Shown one piece after another: positions 16,611 to 27,529 of a stretch of 64,000 nt of DNA (the stretch's first letter is position 1; each line of letters starts with the position of its first letter). Where the stretch lies: the NCBI RefSeq assembly GCF_020382885.2, contig NC_058493.1, positions 24,655,999-24,719,998 on the forward strand, given 5' to 3'. Position numbers and translations under genes: made by a program. The notes under the pieces are model-generated. The model was not told the DNA's origin. It searched no databases and saw nothing but the letters and a program-made list of their open reading frames with translations. The DNA comes from Scatophagus argus (Eukaryota > Chordata > Actinopteri > Scatophagidae).

Positions 16611-17332
16611 GAAGGCACTAATTGTGAAAATACTCTGCAACAAGACCTGAAATTGAAACCTTACTTAGTAAAAGTATGTAATTATTATCAGCAACATTTA
16701 TTATAAGTATCAAGTTCAAGTCATCAATCTCTAACAAGTCAACTTTGCATGAGTTCAGAAAAACATCCTTGTTTTCATCTTGTGACAATGCATTTCCCAT
16801 CTAATTCAAAATACTTTATTTAGCATAAATACATAAGTTTCTCAACCCATACAGAAGCATCTTTTAACTTGCAAATTTCAGCACCACCACAGAATGTGGT
16901 GGTGTAAAAAGTACAATATTTGACTCTAAAATATAGTGGAGTACAAATATAAAGTTAATAAAGTGGAAATACTCAGGTAGAGAACAAGTACTTCAAACTT
17001 TGCCAAATTTGACTGGGTTGTTTTCGAACAGCAAACAGCAATTGCCACATATTATGCCTCTATAGTACGGCACTTGAATAAATATACTTAGATACATTCC
17101 ACCCTGCCACCATACTCATGCTTGCATCATCCTTGTCTTTTCTTTCTTTTTTTTTTTAGCTTGTTTTAGCCAGGCTTGGATGCCATTTTAATTAAGATAA
17201 AGATTAAGGGTACATGCATGATGGAAAGAAGAAAGTGGAAGTAGTATAAAGCTGACAGGATGCAAGCAAAAACATCTCAAACAGACAAATGTAGTGCTAC
17301 GTGTTATTACAGATCATCATCTAGCAGCAGGT

Positions 17333-20300
17333 TCAGTAAAGGAAGATGTTTTGAAGAAATATGCAGACAGTTGTCAAAATCACTCCTGCTGCCATTGCTG
17401 AGGTCTGTTCTGGAGCTGCAGCAGAAAAGACAGAATTAACGGTATGTATGTATATTTCATTTTTTAAAAAATGACAGGTGATTTAAAATTGTTTAAGACA
17501 TTAAAGCAGCTACAAGAAACTTTCTTTTTGTTGTTGTTGATTCTGGCGCCCCTGTGGACAAAAGCAGTATGAGCACCACCGCCTCCTATAGTCAAGGTCT
17601 CGATCTGCTAGGCCATGTAGCAAAGCTCAGGTGAACTGAACGGCTATCAATAGTTCCTCGTAATGTTATTTCTTCTTAACATAAACCAACAGCAAGACAT
17701 ATTGTAGCTTGGTGAGCAGCTTCTTTTCTGAGGGTGTGAGACTCCTTACTTCACACTGCCATAAAAATCGATTTAATTTTATGACTTATTGCTTGGTGGA
17801 AAATTTGAGCTGGAGACAGACATAGCCAGTTTTCTAACTGATGGTCCCATTTGCATTTGTAGTTCATAGAGAGGTATTAGAGTGTTTCATAACCGGTTAA
17901 ACACTCCTGGTAGTACATTTAAAAGTGGTCAATGTAACTTGAATCATTACTTCAATTTTGAAAACATGTGATAACCCAGACGATTATTTATTATGAATTA
18001 CAGAAATGACAAAAGTGGACCTTGAAATACATATGTCTATACATACGGGGCCCAGAGCAGTTAACGGCTTTGTTTGTTCCTCTAGCCAGCTAAGCAGTTT
18101 GTAACATTAAATGAATGATGAACATCAAACAGCTCAATAATTCAATGCACAGAATTTTAAAACATATACATTATATAATATATTAAAACACAATACATTT
18201 TACTTTGCAAACTGCAATGTAACTCATAGCTCAGTGGATTGATATTTCATGTGATGAACTATCACAAATTCAAAAACACAGACAGACGAAGACATAGAGG
18301 CTTGTTTAGAGGATAACATCTTACCATGCGAGGCGGTGCTCTGGGAAGGTGTCACATTTGGAAGGACAGTCGTGACTGCAGCTGGTGCACCTGGTGTAGT
18401 TGATGCAGTGGTCGCAGTAGGGGTGACGTTTACTTTCGGTGCAGGAGTTGTGACCACAAGGCTAACTGCTCCTGAGCGTACGGTGTAGGAGCTGGTAAAC
18501 AGACTGCTGATCACAGCTCTCTGATTAAAGGAGCGAGTGCACAGACTGGGGCACTTCAGAGAGGGTAAGGTGCTGATGCACAGATTGACTGTGCACTGGA
18601 TATACATCTGAAAAATACAAAATAAATAGCTAAAATTTAGTGATGTGAAGAGACAGCTCAAACAAATTTCACACATGAATCGCTAGTTGTGAGAACATTG
18701 TAATAACACTTTTTGTCACTGTTTAAGAACTATGGAAAATGGGAAGGATTTAGTGTGTGGGATCACCAAAGCTATTACAATTCATCATTTGAATTTTAGG
18801 GCAACCTTACAGTGGAACAAGAGGAAAGGTCAGGGGATCACCAAAGATGGTAAGATTCATCCTCTGAGGTCATGGATGCCTGTAGAGAATTTCACGGCAA
18901 TCCTTGTAATTGTTATATGAATCAACATGCCATCCAAACAGCTTATCCAGCTGTTTCAGATGGCTTAATTGGGACTAAATCTCTAAAGCATCATGGAGAG
19001 AAAGCTTCTCAGCACTACCATGGCCTACACAAGGGTCTTACTCAAAGACGCAAACAGAACAATCCACCTCAAAGTCTATGTGTAAGTAACCTTGCACACC
19101 AGATGGTTTGTTACACAGAGCCATCTGAGAAATCATCATCTGAAAAGCTGCTTGGAAAAAGGTAAACACTTTCAAAACTGTCAGTCTGTCACAGGCTAAC
19201 TTAAACAAATTCGTTCACCAAACCATATGACTCAGCCGAAGCCACTCGAGAGAAGAGCTAAAACTGCTGCCTGTGAAAGTAAGTATATCGGTACAACAGT
19301 GAAAATTAATTTTCTCCTCAGACATGCCTTGGGAGATTTAGAACAGTACCCTGAAGAGGAAAACTGCCCAAATGTTTGTGTGTGTTGCATGAGAATACAG
19401 ACCGTTGATCCTTGATTGTCCACTTTGCTTAGATCGATGCGGTAAACCTTGGAAGTGCTTTTTGTTGTAGGAATTTCTACTGCGCTTTCGGAAGATGTAC
19501 ACCTGAAAGAAGAAGAAAAGAAAAGGTTATGATTCAAATTCAGAGGTCACCAAAACAGAGTCAATATTTTTTTCATACAATTTTACACAGTATAAGCCCA
19601 CTTCAAGATGGTAGCCTCAACCTATTAGAGGAAACAAGTCGATTGTCACTGACCCTTGCTCCAGGATAGTCCGGGATACTGCAAAGTCTTCCGTCTGAGA
19701 CTCAATACAATTGCTCACTATCATCTCAGCTCGATCAATGCTGCAGTTGGACATCACATGGAGATCCAGTTCCTTGATTTTGGACCCGATAGCTGGACTA
19801 GAAGAGGAGTTGCTGGCTGCTTCTCTGCGCACTCGATTTAGCAAGCCCTGGGAGGTGCGAAACGTGGGGTTGCGTGTGAATGTTGCAAACGGTCCCTCTC
19901 CTGGAAAGTGAACTTCTATCCAGATATCAAGTTCACCAAAGGTCTCCCTCTCTGTGGGCAGGCTGATCTGGTACTGCGGTCCCTTGACCTGAACTGCAGG
20001 TATACGGCAGGCCAGAGGGAGGATGAGGGACGGCTGGCGGCTGATGACCGAGTAGGGACGCACACTTTGCAAGGTGTTGGTGTAAACCAGCTCCGAACCA
20101 GATTGCTGGAGAAAAAAAGTAGAGAGTGAAGAAAAGTACAAACATAATTCACATTCATCTGAATAATCTGTCAGTGCAAAGGATTTTTGAATTTAATGAA
20201 TAACTTAACACCAGACTCAGAGGCAGTGTTTTATTGCCCTTTCTGGTTGAAAATTTTCCAGACTGTTTCACCTCAGGTGTGGTCAGAAATGTGCTCTGTT

Positions 20301-23300
20301 GTACCAGTAACCACACCTGCACAATTAGAAGTTAAATCGCTTGTGGTCAGCAAAGATTTTCAGTTTAGTAAGGTTTGACTGTAAGAAAGGGTATAGGAAA
20401 ATAAGAAAAACAGAAAAGTGGAGCATGTTACCACAATCTTGGTGCCACAGCCACTCAAGGAGATGGTTGCAGTAAGGTGTGTGTTGTTGTAGGTGACGGG
20501 ACAGGTGGGGCTGTTGAGCTGCAGTTCGGCCAAGTTGACTTCACTCAGGGAAGTGACAGGGAGCAGCAAAGTCATCTCTGTCCTCCCACATTTCAGCTCT
20601 GCAGACAGACGGCAGCAGAAGAATTTAAGATTAATAATAAATTCTGACACAAAAAAACAAAGTTAATGCGACAAAACTTGAATGTTGAAAGTGTGATATT
20701 TTCTCCACCTGTTCCAGCAGGGAGCGTCCTCATTTCCCCTGAAAAGATTAAGAAGGCATATTTCAATGGATAATAGCTTATGTAGTCTGGAGGAAACCTG
20801 CTGCGAAGTTAGGAGTGGTGTATTGTTCCCTCCAACCACCAACCTCCATGATTGTTATAATTCTTATGATTATTTTAGGAAGCTGAAAGTCTTACTTTGG
20901 TACAGCCACACACATCTGGGCTCAGACTGCAAACTGGAAAGACAAAATGTGCAAATCAGTCCACGCCTATACTAAATACACCCTGTCCAAGATAAGAACA
21001 TTTGACTTGCAGTGTAAGCAGGTGTGCGTGTGAACAATATAGTCCATATATACTGTACTTCCTTGTTTTGATGTTTGTTTCAACCTGCTGGCAACCAGGC
21101 TGTAAGTACATTGTGTGCATTTTTTTTGGGGGGGGGGGGGGGGGGGGGGGTGTTGAGTGAGTGCTAAAGGTGAGTGTGACTAAGTATACTGTAACTGAGT
21201 ACAAACTTTTGGTATACTTACTTGTTTTAAGTACTTTTAAAGTCAACTTACTTTAAATCACCAGTATGTGTACACTGTGGATGTGATAACATTAATTTCC
21301 AAATCAGTCTGATGGCTTAAATTCTTGTTTATGGAGGAAATGGAACAATGGCAGTGAAAACTGATTACAGGTCATTTATATCAGTGAGTGACTGGTTTTT
21401 CAAATTGAACACACATATATTGATTATCATATCTAATTCCCAAACATAAGGATCTTCTACTGTATATTATTATGTCAACTTTTTTAGAGTTTTGTGAAAA
21501 GTTACTAGTAAGTATGAGTAGCACAAATTTGTAGTTAAATTTGTGAAGGCGAGGGGCTTAAGGAGGACTGGGCTAAATCGAAGGGTTTCAGATAGAGGGT
21601 CAATACAGTGCTGCCACAATGGATAATAAGAAAAATAATGTGTTTTTTTGAATATTAAAGCATCCAAACTTGCTGTAGAAAACACCTAAAATAAAATATG
21701 AACCTGGAAATGAACCGCAGTTCAGTTGAGTTTACTACACCACTGATTTACACCCCACCCCTGCTCATGGGGGGGGGTCACAGTGTGGATCGCACCACCG
21801 TGTCTGACAGCATTAGTGCAGTTCAGTTCACACAACAACTTACCTCTTGGTATTCGCAGCAAAGCAGATGGGCAAAACGCTGGCCAGTGTGTTTTCGGAG
21901 CGGACCCATCCCATACTCATCATTGCCAGAGGGCCAACTGTTTTGAATCCAACCCTTTGGAGTTCAGGGGGACCAACCACTGCTACCTCCAAAACACTGC
22001 AAATGTAGAGAGAAACATTTATTTTCAGCTTTCACAGCTGTATATTTTGTACGAGCCTGTACACCACTGGCCAACCCAAATAGGTGATTTAATTATTACA
22101 GCTGCCTCTGAGGTCACTCACTTGTTAAGTGCAATAGACACTCACCAATCTACAGGGTGTAGATGTAATTATTCACAAAGCATGAACCGGATTTAATTTG
22201 TGTTTTGACTGACAGGCGTGGAGTGACAGGGCAGTAACAGCTATGAATGTAGCACATTGCGTTCTGTACATGTCACCACTGAAAGTTTTCATTCCACTGT
22301 GGGATTTGTGAAGGCACTACAGTCTCACACTCAACATTTGCAGGCCCGAATGTAGTGACGCACCTCTCCTGCTGTGACATAAAGTTGATGTTGAGTTTCA
22401 CCTCCTGGTATGGCAGGACAAATATTGTGGAGTCTTCTTTGGGGGTCTCATCCATTGCCACAGGTTCATCACTGCAGCTGGAGGTCGACTCCTCCACTGG
22501 AAGGAAGGAGAACAAGAGTTGGTTGTATAACTTCAGAAAGTCATGAAAGGAAGGACTTAAATAGGACACGGCACATCCTCTCTTTTGATCAGCACATTAA
22601 ATTAATTAATCTTGACCGAAATCAGAAAATTTCATCACTTATTTTAGCCTCACTTCTTTGGCTTTTTTTCACATCAGGTCAGACTTGAAGAGTTGCCCCT
22701 TCATACCGATTTGACTCTTTAACTTCTGTTGTGTTTTGTTTCCCTCAAGCTGTCTTCCGGGAGCCCGTCTCTCTCCTGGCTGTCAGTGCCTCATTGGATC
22801 TGGATTGGTGCCCCATTATGGATCATTGCTCACTTATGTTTTCCAATTTAAAATTCTGTGACTATAATATGTCTATTCCTTGATTTTGATTGTTTGTTTT
22901 GTACATGCGACCTACATTGCACATAGGTGTGTCTGCCCAGTGAGAAGGACCCTTCCTCTGTGGCTCTTTCATTTTCCCCCTATTGTTCTTCTTCTCCTTT
23001 CGGCTGTTCCCTTCAGGGGTCACCACAGCAAATCATCTGCTTCCATCTCGTCCTATCCTCTGTACCCTCTTCCCTCACACCAACTACCTTCATGTCCTCC
23101 TTGACTACATCCATACACCTCCTCTTTGGTTTTCCTCTAGACCTTTTCCTCTAGACCTTTTCCTCTAGAGTTGCCAGGCAGGAGCCTGGCAACTCTAACC
23201 TCAGCATCCTTCAACCAGTATATTCACTATCCCTCCTCTGAACATGTCCAAACCCTCTAATGTACTCATTCCTGATCCTATCCATCCTGGTCGTGCCCAA

Positions 23301-26300
23301 AGAAAATCTCAACATGTTCAGCTCTGCTACCCCCAGCTCTTCCTCATGTTTTTTCCTCAGTTCCATTTCAGTTCCCCTATTAAAAAGGATGTTTTTGGGG
23401 AGTTTTTCATCTTTCAAATTGAGGGTCTAAGGACACTGTACAGGCTGTAAAGCCCACCAAGGGACTGTGATTTGTGATTTTGGGTTTTATAAATAAAATT
23501 GACCTGACTTGGCTTCTTTCAGGTTTTAACACTGTAGTTATATGCAACATTTATGAACATTATCTGACTGACAGACTCACCTGTAAGAGAGAGGTGCACA
23601 GGGACAGAGCTTAGGGGTGTGTTGTCCTTGACCTGGCTTATTTTGGGCACAGGAATCAGGTCCTCCGCCATCAGGTAGATGAAATACTGTCCTGCTGGTG
23701 CTTTTCCAGTGAATGTCAACATGCATTTCTCCTGGTAAAAGAGTGTAGCATAACACAATGTAACTACATGTTTTCACTGAGCAGAAATAATTTCAGCAAA
23801 TGAGCTCCACAATCAGGTGTGTTGGGTCATTGTTTCTTGGCCATCATGTTTTGTTTTGTTTTTTTTTTTAGCCTAAACGGGAATTTGGCAAGGGTTGAGG
23901 GTTGAACGGTAAAAAGATGAAAAAAGAGCTGTCACTCTTGTTTGGTTACTGTGAGAAAAGGTGCAATTGCTAAAGAACAATGAATTTCAGTTGCCTGGGG
24001 TCAAAAGTTGATGGAGGCTACTTTCCTGCCACTTGGGGACACAACAGTGTCAAAGTATGGGATTAAACAGAACCAGCTTATACAACAGAAATTATTTTAA
24101 TGATAAAAGTCCACAACAGGCGGCAGTGGGTAAATGGAATATTTTTTCTGGAAATACGGGCTCTTGGTAGTTCAGGGTAACTTAACTTATTCCTTGCAAG
24201 GAAGTCAACCTACTAAGTGTCGAACCGCAAACCATGATTTGTTTACTGAGACAGCTGTTGAATACCTCTGGTAGGATGCTATTATAACTTGTTAAACTTC
24301 AAACTTTATCGTCAGTATATTTTTACATACAATGAAACACACACACACACACACAGCCAGTCTGGGGGGAAGTGAACCGGCAACCCTCCGGTTACAAGCT
24401 GCTTGTGAGCTGCTCTGTCACGGCCATGGCTGCCCTCATAGTAACTGCCTTCTCAGTAATTGCCAATCTTGTTCTCCTTCATTGCTGAAACAGCTTTATA
24501 CATACCAGTGCCTTGAGGTAAGGGTTTCCGTTGCACTCTGAGACATCATCCGGTGTTTGGGACAATCATTTGAAAAGCTACTTGTCCTATTTAGTTACGC
24601 TAATGAAGTAAAATTTTTGAGGTTGAATGTTACTTACATATTCCACTTTATGCTACTTTATACTTCACTGTGTCAAAGGCAAATATTTTACACTTATCCG
24701 ACAGTTTATCCGATTTTGCAGATCAAGACTTATGAGTGGCCTCTAAAACCTGATGATTTGTTTGAGACCCAGATGTCCCAAAGTCGTAGCAGTTGCTGCT
24801 TTGAAGGTCATCCAACCCAGCAATGATGATCCGGCAATGTAAAATATCATCACATTAAGACTTTATGAGTACTTACTTACTTACTAACTCACTTAAGTAA
24901 ATTTAAAAAATTATACAGAACTAAAATTTTAAACGCAAAACAGAGTTGGTTTGCACTGCAGCATAGATACTTTGAGGATCTCAGTACTACCACCACTGTT
25001 TCATCATATCATCATACCCATATCATATACTGTAAATACTTATTGCTCATAGATTTTTGCTCATGACATATGAGACATAAAATTAGTCAGACTCACCTGG
25101 TTGAGCTCTATAAAAGAGTGCTGACTGCAGTCGAGACACTCTCCCTGGTCGGGGCGGGCGTAGCGACATTGCACCTTGTCACCATCCAAGTCTTTCACTG
25201 ATAAATGAAAGTGGTGAGGGCAGTTCACACGGGCCCTGATCCCATCACCCAACAAGAGACAGAAAGAATGAGATAATCAGCCCCTAAAATCTCAAACAGG
25301 CTCAGAACAAAGGAAGAAGGAGAATGTGGATATAGTAAAACCTGCACAGATTATCAGGATGTCCCTCTAAGCGCTTGAAACTTCTAAAATCGATTTGATG
25401 AGGTTTTCAGTATCCTTGACTTGTTCTTGTTCGTGTGTGTGTGTGTGTGTGAATTACCTTAGTGGAGGAGGGAGAGCAACAAAAGGAGGTTGGTTGAGTC
25501 TCCCACTATTAGCCCGCACTTTTGGTCCTGCCTTCATAGATACATAAAATTCTGTGGACCTAAAGATTTAAGACACAAAGTGTGTAACAGAGTAAGTGAA
25601 ACTGGTCTTGCTGATCTTACTCATGGTAAAATAATCATACTAAATAATCTATAAAATAAAATAAAAATATCTTAGATCAATGAGCCAAGTCAGATATTAA
25701 AAAGAACCAGCAGAAGCTTGGACACATTCAGCTCTTGGCACACAGACGGTACACAGCGTATTATACCCAAATTATACTCAAACTATACCTAAATTACCAC
25801 AGAAATGTTAGAAAGAATTAAGAGCACTGCACACAACACAAAAGTCAAGAGACATTAATCTGAATGAGTGACATTGCAAGAAATGCAATAAGGCCTACAC
25901 ATTTTTCTCATCGCACACAGAAAAAACTAAGCTGCTTACTAATATGAAAAATTACCACGATCTCCATTGTCTTATAATGATAACAAGACTTGAATCAGCA
26001 ACATAAGCACTTAGACGGAAGATTAAAAGAAGTGTTTGGAAAGGTGTACGTTCTTTATTGTGCATTAATTATGTATTTGAAAAATGTGTAAAAATGTGTG
26101 GATGTAAAAGGATAATAAAGTTAAGGTGTGTGAGGTCAAAGGTCCAGACTGTGTAGGTATCGTACCCTAAACTGATGGTGGCGTTGTAATCACTGGGAAC
26201 AGTTTTCTGCCACTGGCGGACACACCAGCCAGACTCGGGTTTGGTGCCGTTGAAAGGAAACGAGGTGGCGTGGACCTGACAGTCCTCCCCTTCAGCGCAC

Positions 26301-27498
26301 AGTCCTGACAAAGCTGGACAGGGACTGGGAACGATGGCACTGAAATGAGCTCGCACCTGCACGAAGCAAAGGGACAAAACGACTTACTCCTTTCTATCCT
26401 GACTCGCTAAAACGAGTCACAGACGTGTGCGGTCATTCGAACGCAGGGCTTAAAAGTCAAAAGTCGGCTCAGATCATTGAACAGGTTCAGCGTATGAAAT
26501 TTGATTATAAGCTGACATTCAGTTACAACATAGTGGTAATTAACAAAAACAACAACACAAAATCACCTCCTCCAAAAGCTCAACTGGTCTGGGGTGTTCA
26601 TTAGGTTCCATCACAGGGTCAGTCATTATTTGCACTGTTTTCACATTGTTTTGTCGTCTGATTGCAACATATTGTCAACAATGCCTGTAAAATCATTGTT
26701 GTTAAAATACCAAACGTCAAGTCTAACAGGGTGCGTAATGCTTTTTCCTTTCAGGAGACCAGACTGTTAAATATTCTTGATGATCCTGTAGAACTGCTGG
26801 GTGCTGATGGTCCCCCTCACCCCCTTCGTCCTTTTTTTTAACCACTGATGGTTCAATTTAATGGCAATGGCTAAACACACTCTTATTTGTTAGTACTATT
26901 CACATTCACAATAAAGGAATTCTGATTCTGATCCTGATTGTTTTGTATTTTATCAAGAAAAACGAAGAATTTTTTAAAGCCTTCTGTAAAATTAATAAAA
27001 AAGAATATTTTAACATTAATATTAACCTTTCAGTAGGTTTTAGTTTAGGAAAAAATGAATATATGGTTTGCAGAGAAACACGGATTTATTTAGAAACACC
27101 TGTAAAGGTCCTAGTATGGATAGTCTCAAAACATAATTTAAAACTATAGATTTGTAGATGGAAACAACATCATGCTAAGGTTACAAAAACATGACTTTGA
27201 CTTTTAGACAGCAGAAAATGGTTTGAATTAATTCACTGTCACCAGATGGCCTGGGAAAATCACAGAAATGTAAGAACAGATAGGATGTGTAGGGTTACAT
27301 CTGACAATTTGGACATGAAGACATTGTGACGGTAAGATTGTTTTGTGGAGAGAAAACGTTGCCCACCGTTCTCCCTGCATCGCTTTCCAGGGGCACAACG
27401 TGGACTGTCAGCCCCAGAGACGAGGCTTCGTAGGCAGGGCCAAACAGGGACAGAGCCAGGCCCTGCAAGAGGACCATCAGCTTGAATCTGACCATCAT
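17333..27498 (-). CDS. Zona-pellucida-domain secreted or surface protein, 717 aa, 14 coding exons
   Basis: Exons: 27498-27367, 26356-26166, 25559-25458, 25235-25097, 23731-23581, 22496-22364, 21996-21844, 20933-20896, 20738-20709, 20598-20432, 20105-19654, 19502-19403, 18607-18325, 17415-17333. Total is 2154 nt with every phase consistent; only the exon-1 donor (ACG|GTGGGC) is weak. The N-terminus is a signal peptide (VRFKLMVLLQGLALSLFG). Residues 45-356 form a Cys-rich extracellular region (CRYARPDQGECLDC, LPICFAANT, SLQSEPRCVW). A ZP module runs from about 357 to 620: ELKCGRTEM, SGCGTK, ELVYTNT, LILPLACRIP, MYIQCTVNLC. RVRR (about 503-506) is a furin-type site. A Thr/Pro/Ser mucin-like stretch follows, then a short hydrophobic tail ending without a cytoplasmic segment, suggesting a GPI signal or cleaved anchor. 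ZP modules polymerise into extracellular filaments. I cannot name the gene. Confidence 0.85.
17416..18324 (-). other. Last intron of the ZP gene, containing the right end of the duplication
   Basis: Positions 17416-18115 belong to the duplicated unit; 18116-18324 is single-copy. No coding sequence is seen. The right edge of the duplication lies 210 bp past the exon-13 donor in the sense direction. Confidence 0.6.
21128..21150 (+). repeat. Uninterrupted poly-G run (23 G)
   Basis: A run of 23 G follows seven T, inside the intron between ZP exons 7 and 8. On the minus (transcribed) strand the RNA would carry poly-C and the template strand poly-G. Confidence 0.95.
22960..23420 (-). mobile_element. 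LINE ORF2 C-terminal fragment in a ZP-gene intron
   Basis: On the minus strand a frame at 23417-23211 contains RIRNEYIRG and FGHVQRRDSEY, the signature of the C-terminal part of a very common fish LINE polyprotein (RLRWFGHVQRRDSEYIG...LPGRRPRGRPKRR). The continuation to about 22960 is recognisable at DNA level (CATGTCCTCCTTGACTACAT, AGGGGTCACCACAGCAAATC) but frame-shifted. It contains a local triplication and a hairpin, listed separately. Family assignment within RTE/L1-type elements is uncertain. Confidence 0.65.
23127..23196. repeat. Triplicated 14-mer followed by a perfect hairpin
   Basis: ACCTTTTCCTCTAG-type units repeat three times (about 23127-23169). They run into a perfect inverted repeat with 13-bp arms, AGAGTTGCCAGGC (23167-23179) and GCCTGGCAACTCT (23184-23196), with a 4-base loop AGGA. 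Both lie inside the LINE fragment. Confidence 0.8.
24290..24445 (-). mobile_element. tRNA-derived SINE fragment
   Basis: On the minus strand it reads as a tRNA-like head with GTGACAGAGCAGCTCACAAG and a B-box-like GGTTCACTTCC, followed by a (GT)n stretch and a tail toward 24300. Similar in layout to the SINE at 10324-10578 but a different, more decayed copy. Lies in ZP intron 4. Confidence 0.5.
24337..24355 (+). repeat. (AC)n microsatellite
   Basis: Nine AC dinucleotides, internal to the SINE-like segment. Confidence 0.9.
25433..25451 (+). repeat. (GT)n microsatellite next to a ZP splice donor
   Basis: On the minus strand this is a CA repeat starting about 7 nt inside the intron after the exon-3 donor (exon end 25458, GTAATTCACACAC...). 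CA repeats near 5' splice sites are known binding sites for hnRNP L. Confidence 0.9.
26620..26945 (+). mobile_element. L2-like LINE 3' end in ZP intron 1
   Basis: The segment ends in CACAATAAAGGAATTCTG followed by TTCTGATTCTGATCCTGATT, the TTCTGA-type terminus of fish L2/Rex LINEs, preceded by the usual T-rich and GCACTG-containing 3' sequence. No coding part. The left edge is approximate. Confidence 0.45.
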
Positions 27499-27529
27499 CT
27501 CAGCTCCTCAGTCAGGCAGGAACGCTGAA
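27499..27529 (-). other. ZP gene 5'UTR part of exon 1, with an upstream acceptor
   Basis: On the minus strand CTTCTTTAAG ends at 27530, a plausible acceptor. The 5'UTR segment then runs 27529-27499 to the ATG. This implies a further noncoding exon upstream (higher coordinates) that I could not place. Confidence 0.4.

Larger units (their letters stand above)
14108..17332. other. Spacer between duplicate sin3a promoter and ZP gene 3' end, right copy
   Basis: Same content as 4421-7660: AT-rich, one LINE tail and one LINE ORF1 relic. The ZP gene's 3'UTR should lie in its right part. Minus-strand AATAAA words (plus TTTATT) at about 16814-16819 are possible poly(A) signals. No coding region is supported. 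Confidence 0.5.
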
